DNA of 64,000 nucleotides from NCBI GenBank assembly GCA_949987705.1, contig CATLJY010000911.1, positions 124,001-188,000 on the forward strand, given 5' to 3'. The notes under the pieces are model-generated. The model was given only the letters and a program-made list of their open reading frames with translations. It was not told the DNA's origin and did not search any database. This document shows positions 10,257 through 20,746 of this stretch, piece after piece (within the stretch, counting starts at the first letter, position 1; each line of letters starts with the position of its first letter). The translations under genes and the position numbers were made by a program. The stretch is from Thereva unica (taxonomy: Eukaryota; Arthropoda; Insecta; Diptera; Therevidae).

Positions 10257-10623
10257 GGGGGCAATTCTGGTTCGGTGCAGTGCAAACGTGAAAACACTTT
10301 ACACGTTTACACCTTTGTTTGCGATTCTTATACCGTGCAAACCACTGTCAAAAACTTTGCACGTATAAAATTTTTTTACACCGTGAAATTTTGAGTGAAG
10401 TCGTGAAAAGTTTACACTTTAGATATGTACCTACTAGATTTGATAAACTGTCACTTGCTAGTATAAAAATTCAATTCAGCCTTTATTCAGCATTAGGTTT
10501 ACACGAAGGCAACGAGAATCGCTTTTTCAGGTTCAGTGCAGTGATAAAGTGAAAAGGGAGTGTAAAACGTCTAGTGCAAACTTTTTTTTCACGTTTGCGC
10601 TGCACCGAACCAGAATTGCCCCC
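10257..10623. mobile_element. 367-bp MITE-like element in BEL pol
   Basis: Inverted terminal repeats of about 37 nt begin GGGGGCAATTCTGGTTCGGT and carry two or three mismatches. The flanking 3-bp repeat is CAG (10254-10256, 10624-10626). Removing the element and one CAG restores continuity of the pol sequence. Internal short repeats of GTGAAAA/TTTACAC type are present. The superfamily is not certain; the 3-bp duplication would be compatible with PIF/Harbinger-like or CACTA-like mechanisms. Confidence 0.8.
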
Positions 10624-12784
10624 CAGATTTATGCAACTGTTCAGAAAGTGTTGGGGCTTATCTGGGATGTTAATTTAGACGAACTGCGAGTTGATTTAAA
10701 TGACAATCCGTCATTGTCCACGATAGCAACTAAAAGGCTCATTTTAAAAACCTTAGCGAGAATTTTCGACCCCTTGGGAATGTTAGGGCCATTTACAGTT
10801 GGGCTAAAAATAATGTTTCAGGAAGCCTGGCGAAAAAATTATAATTGGGACGAAACCCTTCCTACCGAGTTTCAGTCCTCCTGGAATAATTACTTGCTGA
10901 CACTGCCACTGCTCAAAGATGTCGCCGTCAAACGTTGTATATATTTATCACCTGAACGACGAAGTATAGAATTGCACGTTTTCTGTGATGCCAGCCCCTT
11001 AGCATATGGATCGGTTGCTTACGTGCGAAGCCTTTACGAGACTGGAAACATACATGTAGCTTACGTATGCGCAAAGAATAGAATTGCGCCTTTGAAGGAA
11101 AGCAAAGACAAAAATAAAACTAAGGAGCTTACTCTACCAAAATTAGAGTTAGAGTCTCGTCGGAGCTAGATTGAGATCTTTCATCGTGGAACAAACTGAT
11201 GGTAAATTTGAATCTATCTATATGTGGTCAGATTCAATGATCGCACTCCACTGGATATGTAACGACCACCGAAAGCAAAATCCCTACGTTGCACATCGAG
11301 TACGTGAAATTCGTCAACTTACAAACATATTGGAATGGCGACATTGCCCCGGAGAATGCAATCCCGCTGATATGCTAACTAGAGGTTTAGATGGTAGAAA
11401 ATTTGTAAAATCAACTGCTTGGATAAACGGACCGTCATGGCTCTCTGAGCCTTCAGATAATTGGCCTACCTTAGATATATTATCAAATAATTCATGCTTT
11501 TCTATTTGCTTGCAGACTACCGACATCATAACAGATGACGCGTCACATTTACCTTTTCTTGATATAAACCATTTCAGTAGATATCGAAAGCTTCTGAGAG
11601 TTACAGCTTATGTCCTGCGTTTTTTAGATGTTCTTAGAGGTAACCGTAGAACAAATAGATTTATTACTGCCGAGGAGCTTGCCGGAGCTGAATGTTATTG
11701 GATTAAGATGATTCAATCGAACGAGTACAGCTTAGAAATAGCAGCGCTAAAGGATCGCAAATCGATTCCAGGGTCTTCTAAAATAGCAGTGCTCCAGCCC
11801 CAATTTGATGATAGCGGTATTTTACGTCTAACGAGCCGTTTGCAATTGACAGATACTGAATATGAGGAAGCAAACCCTATTATTATCCCGAAGACATCGC
11901 ACTTAACAAGCCTCATCATCATAGACGCGCATGAACGTACTCTGCATGGAAGAATTAACACAACCCTTAATCGTGTACGGGAAAGGTTTTGGATAATCAA
12001 AGCCCGTCAAGCAATTAAAACTGCAATCCGAGGATGTGGAGTATGCAAGCGTCTTCGAGGGAAACCTATTTCACAGCCATTCTCACCGCTACCACGGAAT
12101 AGACTAGTAACTTCTAGACCATTTGAAACTACTGGCGTCGATTTCGCAGGCCCTCTACATATTCGTACTTTATTAACTGACGATCATACATCTAAAGTAT
12201 ACATAATGCTGCTGACGTGTGCACTAACACGAGCTGTCCACTTGGAATTAGTTCCCAATCTTAATACGGAGTCCTGTATTTCTGCACTTCGACGTTTCTT
12301 TGGAAGACGAGGATTTCCGACAACCATTATTTCGGATAATGCCAGAACTTTCCAACGTTGTTCAAAAGAATTGAAGCAGTTAGCTTGTGTAGTGGATTCG
12401 GAAGAAATGCAAAATTTTGTGGCTGACAAGCGAATACAATGGAATTTTATAGTCGAGCGAGCGGCCTGGTGGGGAGGTTTTTGGGAGCGCTTGGTGAGAG
12501 TAGTTAAGGATGTCCTGAAAGCAACAATTGGTCGTTTAACTCTGACACACCATGAACTTGAAACTTTTCTGGTGGAAGCAGAATCAGTAATCAACTCTCG
12601 ACCATTGACGTATATTGGACATGATCCGTTGGACCTGAATCCACTAACTCCTTCTCACTTCTTAACTGGGATCAATTCGACACTTTCTACTTCCACACTG
12701 GGCGCAGATGCTCAGCTTCGGCAAATTTGGAAACGGCGCCTGAAGATTGCTCAGAGTTTCTTTAAACGATTCAATAATGAATAG
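10624..12784 (+). pseudogene. BEL pol: RNase H and integrase
   Basis: The first part (to about 11165) covers the RT/RNase H connection, with LGL.WD, the FDPLGMLGPF motif and an RNase H core (LHVFCDASPLAYG). A small deletion/frameshift at about 11160 moves the frame. The second part runs through the RNase H end (SDSMIALHWI, EWRHCPGECNPADMLTRG). Then comes the integrase, with an H-x-H..C-x2-C-like zinc region (about 11930-12050), the first Asp at TTGVDFAGP, the second at IISDNARTF, and the final Glu in the WWGGFWERLV block. The frame ends at an in-frame TAG (12782) where a sense codon is expected. Confidence 0.85.
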
Positions 12785-13030
12785 GTCAAGCAGCTACGAT
12801 CTGCCCATCATATAACTCCTCGACTTTCAGAAAACCCAAATGTCGGAGACATTGTCATCTTGTATGATCCAGCTACGAAGCGACAGCAGTGGAAGCTTGC
12901 TACAATAGAAGCGGTATTTCCAGGCCGTGATGGAAAAATACGAGCTTGTGAGATTCGACTTCCCAATGGGGGTAAATTTCGAAGAGCCGTTCAACATTTG
13001 TACCCTTTGGAGTTAAATTCATCTGCCCCC
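12785..13030 (+). pseudogene. BEL pol C-terminus (DUF5641-like)
   Basis: The same frame continues after the premature TAG with the basic C-terminal domain typical of BEL/Pao pol: GDIV.LYDP, the W.LA.IE..FPG.DG.IR block and LYPLE before the polypurine tract. The purine tract (GGGAGGA, about 13031-13037) abuts the 3' LTR. Confidence 0.8.
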
Positions 13031-13037
13031 GGGAGGA

Positions 13038-13186
13038 TGTTGAAAAACTGCACCACAACAACTAAGCAGACTAGCTCTCACACCCACAATATTGCATTCA
13101 TTCTAGTTTTCAGTCAGTCTGTGGGTAGAGTACTTGTCGGTTGAATATTCAGTTAAATTATATTCCCGGAGTTATTATTATTAAAA
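13038..13186 (+). repeat. BEL 3' LTR
   Basis: This 149-nt copy matches the 5' LTR except for the 20-nt and 4-nt gaps. It is followed by the ATGGT duplication and by the same 44-nt tandem units that precede the element. Confidence 0.85.
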
Positions 13187-13254
13187 ATGGTAAAGGAAAA
13201 GGTAGCTCTTATCCCTTCATATTGGAAGGTATGGTAAAGGAAAAGGTAGCTAGT

Positions 13255-13760
13255 ATTGTGTTGCGGGAAAAAAGTTGCGGTGTAGGCAGGAGGTTTCTGA
13301 TTTCAGTGGAACAGTCGCTATGGTTATAGCGGTAAAATTTGCTAAAGGCTGCTAAATTTCTACGGTGGCTTAAAGCGGTTTTGCACCTTGTCCAGCCAAG
13401 ACAAGGTGGTTTTTTGGGCACCCGCCCTCATACACGAGTTGCATTATAGGCGTGGCCGAATGAAGGACTTGTAGATTGTTGCCAGAACAGTTGGTTGAAG
13501 GAGGAACTTGCATCTCTTGAGGAATACCGGTCATTGGAAAGCTTGTTTGGCGGTTTGGAATATGTCATTATTCCATCGCAGATCTGAAGATAAGGTTACG
13601 AGAGATGGGTCAGATATTTCATTCTTTTTGCCCACTGAGATAGAGGGACGGGCGATGCAGGTTTCTGTAGAGATAAGACAGAACTTTGTTTTGGTTGCGT
13701 TGAATTCGACACGATTCTTGAGGCCCCAAGCAAGAATGAGTTCAACGTCCCCTTAGTGGA
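13255..13760 (-). pseudogene. Non-LTR reverse transcriptase remnant A
   Basis: Read on the minus strand, a stretch from about 13740 down to 13540 gives WGLKNRVEFNATKTKFCLIS followed by SSDLRWNNDI. In another frame down to about 13370 it gives VFLKRCK, LATIYKSFIRPRL and LLDKV-like text. This order (conserved N-K-T helix, then the post-palm region with an IRP..EY-type block) is that of CR1/Jockey-group reverse transcriptases of insects. Stops and frame changes make it a dead fragment; only the C-terminal part of RT is present. Confidence 0.6.
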
Positions 13761-13984
13761 AGCGAGAGAAGGCCAAGTACGAGTTCGTATTATCAGTTAT
13801 CTATAATTAAATGTTGTCGTTACGCCTGTTGGTGTAAATAGTAGGGATTTTTTAAATTTGAAAAATTTCTCGTGATATTAGAGGGAGGGGAGGGGGTCGA
13901 GCCAAATCTCACGACATCTCCCCAAGAGGGAGGCGGAGGAGAAAAATCGCCTAATTCGCCTACATTCTACCGAAGTGAGTGAAG

Positions 13985-14300
13985 TTTGTTGTGAATTAAT
14001 TAGAGAAAATGGTGTCATCGCCAATAAGCGCGACGTTTCACCTTGTCCAGCAACGCTAAGGCGGATCTCAGCGCGCCATCCCAGATAAACGAGTTCTATT
14101 ACGAGCGTGGACGAAAGTAGGACTTCTAAATTATAGCCGGCGTCTACATATTTCCATCTTTCAAGGAATCCTACATATACTTGGATGCTTCTTTATCAAT
14201 GTGGAATGTGTTATTATTCTAAAGCAGATCATCAACTACTATTAAAATAAGGCTCACGTCCACTGAAACGCGAGGAATGCTGGTATGGTTTTAATTAGAC
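13985..14300 (-). pseudogene. Non-LTR reverse transcriptase remnant B
   Basis: This is a more diverged sister of remnant A in the same orientation. The two share CACCTTGTCCAGC near 14040 and 13384, and the ACGAGTT-containing block about 50 nt further on. Minus-strand translation gives LLDKVKRRAYW and fragments of the RIYK/FIRP region in changing frames. The 150-200 nt between A and B (13790-13985) are GA-rich and not assigned. Confidence 0.45.
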
Positions 14301-16165
14301 ATAACAGTACTTCGTTTTTGATGCATTAAATTCACCACGATTCTTGTTGTCCTAATCAAGAATAGTTCGATGTCCCTGTTGATTGACTTGGGTATGAGTT
14401 GACGATCATACAGACAAAGTTTGGCGCTTAGATCAAGGATTTAGGAGTAACACATTGCCAAACCCGTAGGAATAACTCAGAATACCGTCAACAATAAAGC
14501 TATGCAGCGAGTTAGAGTAACGCGTAAGGAAGAATTTGATGTGAACAAAGACAAAATGGATCGCGGCCTTAGGTTTATTTTCTCCAAGTATATGCAGCAC
14601 CTCCTCGTAAATGAAAGGAGTGGTAGATGGACTGAAGTTGTTCACGATAAAGCTTACAAAGAACCAAAAGTTGTTATTATCAGCAGTGTAATTAATGTTT
14701 TTACCTCGGAACCTAACGAGTACTGTCAACCCAATCAAGAATGACTTCATATTTCTGTACATTATACACTATTTAAACCAACTTCATTTAGGTCAATTTT
14801 TTGCACAGAGGTTGGGGCTTCAGTGGGAAATTTTCTATTGCCCAGTCCTTGCTAACTTTCTATTTGAAAGTTAACAAGCATCAGGAAAAAAATGCTGGTA
14901 TGATCAAAGGAATACTAATTTGAAGAAAAGCATATTCAAAAGTAAACACAATTAATCAAAAAAAAAAAAAAAAAAATGGTATCTATTAAATTAAAATGCT
15001 TTTTTCCGTATTTCCAAAATCCTTAATAAAAAATTAATAAGTGGCGAAATGGCAATTAAACGACCAAAGAGTGAAAGGCATTAAAAATGAAATATGAACA
15101 TCATCTCAAAAGAAACGTAAATGATAGCTGGAAATTTTTAATTAATTTAAATTGAGTACCTTTTATCATAAATATAAAAACAGAAAGAATCCAGGTGCAG
15201 AATGAACAGCTTCTTTTAGTATCGCAAGGACGACACGTGTTGATGTAATGTATACAAGTGAAACCTTAGCTACAAGGTCAAGTATGCAAATAATTCTCAA
15301 ATGATATTTTTTGTATTAAATATTTATCTAAAGTGCCCAGGACAAATAAAAATGAAGATGAAAGATACGAGTGGAAAAAGTTTGCCAAGAAATAATTTAG
15401 CTGACTGAGGGAAAATATTTCTGCGTGGTAAGGCAAAATTATAAACAATGGGGAAAATAGTGTACCAAAGTACACCCATGCGAAAAATTATAGCTTGAAA
15501 CGTGCCAAGGATTCAAAATGTATCTGCGGAGCCTTTTACTTTGGCAACTAAAGCCACTTGCTACAGCATCCAGACACTTTAACTTTGAAACGTGCTGCTT
15601 TAATGGGGATCAGGGCATTTGGGCATATGGTTGGTATCCGCAAACTTTATGCATTTACAAACAAGGTCCTTTAAGATTAATTCTTCTTCAGGGAATTGGA
15701 AAACAATTTTATTTTCCCATGAAACTTGCGGTTTTTCTTAAATTCTGGCGAACACATAAATGAGGAATATATGTATCGTTTTATTTACGTTCTACGCAAG
15801 TGAAAGTCTTTAATTGAAATTTTCCGCATTTTAAGCTACCGTTATCTGTTATCTGAAACAGCCACATACAAACTCATGTAGTTGATAATTATCGAGAACA
15901 GTATCCAACACAAAGAGAAATCTTATGTTTTCTAAACTTTTGGAACGAAGTTCCTTATCGCGCGTTGCGAAAGGGGGCTAGACGGAAAAAATTAAGACCA
16001 AAAGTTGTAACGACACTTTTTGGTATAGTGTGCCGTGCAGCGTGCGCATGTTTCCCTGTCTGTCTCTCTCTATCTCTCTCATAGAAAGCAAGCCAGTTAT
16101 TTTCGTTTCGTCTTTCTATTTTCCATTGTACAGTGTGGTGTCGCGACGATTATTTTTTTGAGTGT
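14301..16165. other. No convincing gene; assorted low-complexity DNA
   Basis: Overlapping frames on both strands at 14433-14762 and a frame at 15518-15763 show no family resemblance or splice structure. An A-run lies at 14959-14977. A CT-rich microsatellite (TCTCTC) sits at 16060-16080, just before the minisatellite. The stretch may contain decayed elements, but I cannot name them. Confidence 0.4.
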
Positions 16166-16815
16166 ATACAGGTTGTTTTTGTTGTTTTTGTTATTTTTGT
16201 TGTTTTTCTTGTTTTTGATGTTTTTGTTGTTTTTGTTGTTTCTGCTGTTTTTGTTGTTTTTGTTATTTTGTTGTTTTTGTTGTTTTTGTTACTTTAGTTG
16301 TTTTTGCTGTTTTTGTTGCTTTTGTTGTTTTTGTTGTTTTTATTGTTTTTGTTGCTTTTGTTGTTTTTGTTATTTTTGTTGTTTTTGCTGTTTTTGTTGT
16401 TTTTGTTGCTTTTGTTGTTTTTGTTGTTTTTGTTGCTTTTGTTGCTTTTGTTGGTTTTGTTTTATTTGTTGTTTTTGCTGTTTTTGTTGGTTTTGTTTTA
16501 TTTGTTGTTTTTGCTGTTTTTGCTGTTTTTGTTGTTTTTATTGGTTTTGTCGCTTTTGTTGATTTTGCTGTTTTTGTTGTTTTGATGCTTTTGCTGTTTT
16601 TGTTGTTTTTGTTGTTTTTGCTGTTTTTGTTGGTTTTGTTGTTTTTGTTGTTTTGTTGTTTTTGATGTTTTTGTTGTTTCTGTTGTTTTTGTTGTTTTTG
16701 ACGTTTTTGTCGTTTTTGTCGTTTTTGTTGCTTTTGTTGTTTTTGATGTTTTTGTTGTTTTTGTTGCTTTTGTTGTTTTTGTTGTTTTTTTGTTTTTGTT
16801 GTTTTTGTTGCTTTT
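16166..16815. repeat. TTTTTGTTG-type minisatellite, about 650 bp
   Basis: Tens of copies of a 9-nt unit (GTTTTTGTT and variants with C, A or G at one position) form a strongly strand-asymmetric tract, T/G on the plus strand. Variants cluster (GCTTTTGTT, GATTTTTGT, GACGTTTTT), suggesting local higher-order duplication. Because the period is a multiple of three, all six frames give long spurious proteins (Phe/Leu/Cys on plus, Lys/Thr on minus). Confidence 0.95.
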
Positions 16816-17275
16816 ATTGCAAGTACAAGTGTTGCAGATTTATGTGCAGCAGAGTGTGTAATGGAAAACGGCGTTACCGTAATCATGGCAGTCATAAATG
16901 TCTCACCAAATAACAAATTAATAGATATTCAGGAGTTCATTCATCGAGCACTGCTAGAGTATTCTAAAGATGTATCTCGAACGCTTAGCAGATACAACAA
17001 AAATTTAGATAAAGTTCCACTCATTTTGGCCGGTGATTTTAACATCAACTTCAGTAATGAAAAATCAAAACCATTACTACAGTTTCTAGAGGAAAAATTT
17101 GATTTAAGAATAAACAATAATCCAGCAGAATCAACAACAAAATATAATACTACCATTGATGCAGTTTTTTCAAGACATTTACATAAATAAAATAGAATCC
17201 CAAACATATGTTTCCTACTTAAGTTACCACAAGCCAATTATTACTAAAATTGAGCTTACTGATTAAGTTTATATT
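16812..17275 (+). pseudogene. Endonuclease (EEP-type) remnant, Helentron-associated type
   Basis: Translation from the edge of the minisatellite gives ASTSVADLCAAECVMENG, then a beta-strand, then LILAGDFNINF (the conserved GDFN of exonuclease-endonuclease-phosphatase proteins). TTIDAVFSR follows and, after a 1-nt frameshift near 17188, SYLSYHKPI with its conserved histidine. This GDFN..DAVF..SYH order is one I associate with the C-terminal endonuclease of insect Helentron-like replicases. A non-LTR origin is the alternative. The N-terminal part is missing, replaced by the minisatellite. Confidence 0.6.
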
Positions 17276-17360
17276 ACATTATATTTATTAATAATAAAAA
17301 AAATAGTATTATAACTTAAAAACAAAATTTTTATTACAATTCCTTCACTAATTAATCGAA

Positions 17361-17395
17361 AGGGACTTCGTTCCATCCGGGTGTCCCTTGACACC
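17361..17395 (+). other. Double hairpin, probable element 3' end
   Basis: Two adjacent palindromes follow the endonuclease remnant: GGGAC-TTC-GTTCC (17362-17374, with one G-T pair) and the perfect GGTGTC-CCTT-GACACC (17380-17395). A T-run comes next. The position downstream of the endonuclease suggests a rolling-circle-type terminator hairpin; this is inference. Confidence 0.45.
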
Positions 17396-17880
17396 TCTTT
17401 GTTTTTTTTTCATGTTTTCTTAGTTTTAGTTGACACAGCATACATAACATGTTTTGCGAAGTTTAAAAATGGGTACTCATGGAAGGTAAGTTAAGTATAT
17501 TTTTTAAATATCATTACTAAGTTATTGAAATTAGTTTCAGGGCCCCCAGGTAATACTACCTTTGAAACATACTAATTTTAGAAGTTGTTCCGTCAAGAGC
17601 TAAAAGGAGAAAAAAAAACACAAAAATAAAACTATTAAATTTCTATTATATTATATAAATAACATATCCGCGGTCAAATTGCAGGTAACGGCCTCAGGGA
17701 TCTTTGTTTGTGACGGTACATCAAAGAGATAAATCTGAATAACGCCATTTGCGATCTAAGGTCTACATGATCTAAGATCTTCCGAAATGATACCGAATTC
17801 TATCTCAACCTCCACGAAGATGTTGACTTTACATCGGATGCTCTTATCTATATAAGAGTAATAGAGTGAAGAGAGTGAAA
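17396..17880. other. No gene seen
   Basis: AT-rich sequence with a short A-run and no recognisable frame. The 3' part (17690-17880) may already belong to the 5' region of the RTE remnant that follows. Confidence 0.4.
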
Positions 17881-17883
17881 GGC

Positions 17884-18558
17884 GAGTGTCGAAACGAAGC
17901 AAATACCAGACTGGTCCTGCAGGTTGGGGGTTGGCCTACAGGCTGACAAACCTCCACCGTAAAAACGCACCAATCATGAATCCTCAGGCCACGGACAGGA
18001 CGGACTCAACGGCAACGATTCAGGCAACGGAATATGGAATCCGATCGTGAAGCATGAAACAGCCCTTCAAGAAACCTAATGTACCCATAGTGATATAATG
18101 GATCTAAAAAGCCGCTCGGTACTCTTCAGTGGATCATCGAATGGAAGAGAAGAGTTCGGAGTAGCAGTTACCATAGAGAAGGAAATGAATCCACTGATTC
18201 TAGACTTCAAGCCAGTAGGCAATAAAATATAAACGCTTCGCTCCATTACATTAGTCTTATAACGTCCACGCGCACACAGAAGAGAAGACGAGGAAAAAAG
18301 GAATTCTACCAAGAGCTAACAAACCGTCAAATGACATTAAAATGGCGCTTGAAGATATGAATGCCAAAGTAGGAAAAGAAGAGGAGTTCCTATAAGTCAT
18401 AGAAAAGCATAGCCTATACAACGTTACCAATGATAATGGTAGTAGATTCACCGATCTCACAAGCTCAAACATAATGGTAGTAAGTTCAAAAATGTTCCCG
18501 AACATAAATATCAATAATATGACGTGGCAGTCACCAGACGGGGTAACTAATAACGAGG
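17884..18558 (+). pseudogene. RTE-type endonuclease remnant, left half
   Basis: The beginning (about 17900-18060) resembles the leader of insect RTE-like elements. From about 18100 the frames, with several shifts, give a strand like GREEFGVAVTI, then R.R.E.EEK.., then a LEDMNAKVGKE block (equivalent of GDFNA.VG). YNVTNDNGSRFTDL and TWQSPDGVTNN follow. These are in the order of RTE endonucleases (catalytic D-x-N-A, then the SPDG..NQIDH site). The sequence stops exactly where the Polinton-derived element begins. Confidence 0.65.
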
Positions 18559-18564
18559 GGCCAC

Positions 18565-18662
18565 AGTAGTATAAATGTGGGGATTCTGGACCACAAGGCC
18601 CCTGTTTGTATGAAACGTAAGAAAAAAGATAAGCGTTAGTCATGTAAAGAAAAAAATTTGTG
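18565..18662 (+). repeat. Polinton left terminal inverted repeat
   Basis: The repeat begins AGTAGTATAAATG and runs through GATTCTGGACCACAAGGCCC to an A-run and TTTGTG. It pairs with 24620-24719. The plus-strand bases AG at the tip match the usual Polinton terminus. Confidence 0.85.
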
Positions 18663-18779
18663 TATATCCGGACATCCGGACTTGCACCATATCAAATTTC
18701 ATCTTTAATTTCATCAGAACTAGAAATAAGAATTTCTTAAACTTAAGATTGCTGATTTGGCAATTTTCATTCTTATTAA

Positions 18780-19508
18780 GGGGGGAGCCTGCTTTAGAGG
18801 CTTCAAAAAATCTATTTTTTTTGAGGAATTTTTAGGGAAGGAAATAAATATTTAATTGAAACGAAACTTTCAGGTATTATTGTTATATATTTCAACATTT
18901 TTCTCAAATTTTTTCATTAACATATATGTCATAATATGCCGGGTACAAGCATTTCGCCGAAGCGCCTCGAGCGTGCATGTGTCGTGTTGGCGGGAAAGAT
19001 AGGAACAAAATTTAACGTCCGATCGAAACGAGACAAAATTGATTGTATTCAGGATTAAATTCTCTTCTACTTGAACCTAAAAAATCTAAACAAAAGTGAG
19101 AAATTCAACAATTTTTCGCAACTTAAAAAAAAAATTTTTTTTTGGAAAAAAAAATTTCACCTTAGATTGTTTAAAAAGTGGGTTAATTATAACTTTTTTT
19201 AAGGTTTTTTAGGTTCAAGTAGAAGAGAATTTAATCCTGAATACAATCAATTTTGTCTCGTTTCGATCGGACGTTAAATTTTGTTCCTATCTTTCCCGCC
19301 AACACGACACATGCACGCTCGAGGCGCCTCGGCGAAATGCTTGTACCCGGCATATTATGACATATATGTTAATGAAAAAATTTGAGAAAAATGTTGAAAT
19401 ATATAACAATAATACCTGAAAGTTTCGTTTCAATTAAATATTTATTTCCTTCCCTAAAAATTCCTCAAAAAAATAGATTTTTTGAAGCCTCTAAAGCAGG
19501 CTCCCCCC
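18780..19508. mobile_element. 729-bp foldback element with TTAA duplication
   Basis: Two arms of about 305 nt (18780-about 19087 and about 19204-19508) are nearly perfect reverse complements, beginning GGGGGGAGCCTGCTTTAGAG. About 115 nt of A/T-run sequence separates them. TTAA flanks both tips (18776-18779, 19509-19512). This suits a TTAA-targeting superfamily such as piggyBac or Kolobok, but the tips alone do not decide. No protein is encoded. It is nested in the Polinton-derived element and so is younger than it. Confidence 0.85.
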
Positions 19509-19664
19509 TTAATGTGGGAAAGGAAATTTGCGGTTAGTGTGCAAACATTTTACTGATATCGATGATCTATATAAGCAGCAGATATACTTGTTGAAAATCG
19601 ATCTAGTTTCAACATTATTTTGGTGAACAACAATTTAAGTATTCGTGATCATCTTCATTCAAAA

Positions 19665-20018
19665 ATGGATTCAGCTCAATTAAATGAGGAATATAAAACT
19701 CTGGAGGATTTAAACGCCTGCAGTTACAAACCTCTTCTAAAAGTTAAGGAAATGGATCCTTTGAAGGCATACACCATTCTGGGATGTGGAAAGGTTTCCA
19801 CAAAATATGGGACACGATATGTTCTGGAACTGGAGGACCATCAGACGTTTTTACCGGAACGATACAACAAAATAGCAGACAAGACTGTTGATAAACTCAA
19901 TGCAGGTGGATACTTCGTGACTTATCATGGAACATCAACAAACTCTTACAATCTTAACTTTTCTAAAGCTACGTCTAACCCCAATTTTCATATTGATTTT
20001 GCAAGTCAAATAAATTAA
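19665..20018 (+). CDS. Small Polinton-internal protein, possible OB-fold
   Basis: A 117-aa frame starting at MDSAQL (an in-frame ATG 45 nt upstream is also possible). It contains the order YTILGCGKVSTKYGTRYVLEL, then F.PERY, then strand-rich sequence with YHGT. Small proteins of this pattern (I..., TKYG...LEL, F.P.R) recur in insect mobile elements, and the strand pattern would suit a nucleic-acid-binding OB fold. That is inference. It lies just right of the foldback element on the strand opposite to the integrase block. Confidence 0.55.
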   Translation: MDSAQLNEEYKTLEDLNACSYKPLLKVKEMDPLKAYTILGCGKVSTKYGTRYVLELEDHQTFLPERYNKIADKTVDKLNAGGYFVTYHGTSTNSYNLNFSKATSNPNFHIDFASQIN

Positions 20019-20039
20019 TTCATTAAAGCGAATAATTCT

Positions 20040-20740
20040 TTTATTTTTTCACTTTTTGATTTTTTTGATTTTTCTAGAAGAAATATCTTCTATGGTTATT
20101 TTTATTGATGCTGTTCTTTTATTGTTGTTGTAAAAATCGTCGACAAAAGCAAGAAGAGTAGAATTAAAAAGTAGCTGTATAGCTGAATTGAAACTTTAGA
20201 GTTTAGAGAATACAATTCCTAACTTGAAGACAAGTTGTTGATACAGATAGAAATGAACATAAAACTCAAGGTTATCCAGACAATTGTCCATTTGCGGGTC
20301 TTGATAGCGAAGCTGAAGGGATAGAAAAGACTAGAAACGGGTATATAAATGACTATACTAGTAAGCTTGGATAAGGTGACGGCATGGGATTTGGGACGAG
20401 AAGTTGGTGCGAGATGTGAGCGCCAGCTGTGAGAAGCTAGTTGAATTAAGAATTAAAGAGCTCTTGGGGGATCCTTTGTAATGATCTTTGATTCAATTAT
20501 TATGTATATAAATCCTTGAAGGGGGGAATGTTAGGTTAGTTTTCTTCCGGTTTCGGTGATAAACAGTTATAAGGATTCTACCAGATTGCTTGAGGAAAAG
20601 GGTGATTAAGGAAGCAAAGCAAAAGAATTAAAATATCAGCTGAATTCTCTATCAATTAAATCGAAGCAATCATCATCATCATCGTCATCTGAGAGTAAAG
20701 ATACTTCTTCAGCCATAAGATACCAGCAGATAAAAGATAG
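20040..20740. other. Unassigned stretch, LTR-like debris
   Basis: No frame of note. The region 20370-20560 contains a TATA-like TATATAAATCC and ends around TGTTAGGTTAG, features that would suit the edge of an LTR. No partner copy is present to confirm it. This is the place where the deleted polymerase/capsid part of a full Polinton could have been lost. Confidence 0.35.
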
Positions 20741-20746
20741 GTAAAT

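Larger units (their letters stand above)
3919..13186 (+). mobile_element. BEL/Pao LTR retrotransposon, degenerate, with three insertions
   Basis: Two related LTRs (3919-4091 and 13038-13186) begin TGTTGAAAAACTGCACC and bracket gag and pol frames in the same orientation. The flanking 5-bp duplication is ATGGT (3914-3918 and 13187-13191). A primer-binding site follows the left LTR and a purine tract precedes the right one. Pol order is gag, (missing protease), RT, RNase H, integrase, then the C-terminal domain, as in BEL/Pao. It is inactive: two MITE-like insertions (4592-4983, 10257-10623), a Polinton fragment (6672-about 10128), an internal deletion near 5740, a frameshift near 11160 and an in-frame TAG at 12782. 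Confidence 0.9.

Noticed and set aside
14433..14762. Overlapping frames on both strands as a host gene
   Set aside because: No family resemblance, splice sites or conserved motif; cannot tell which strand, if any, codes.
15518..15763. 81-codon plus-strand frame
   Set aside because: No recognisable domain, and composition matches the surrounding noncoding DNA.
16035..16916. Long Phe/Leu/Cys and Lys/Thr frames on both strands
   Set aside because: They are produced by the 9-nt repeat, whose period is a multiple of three; no start context or motif supports a protein.
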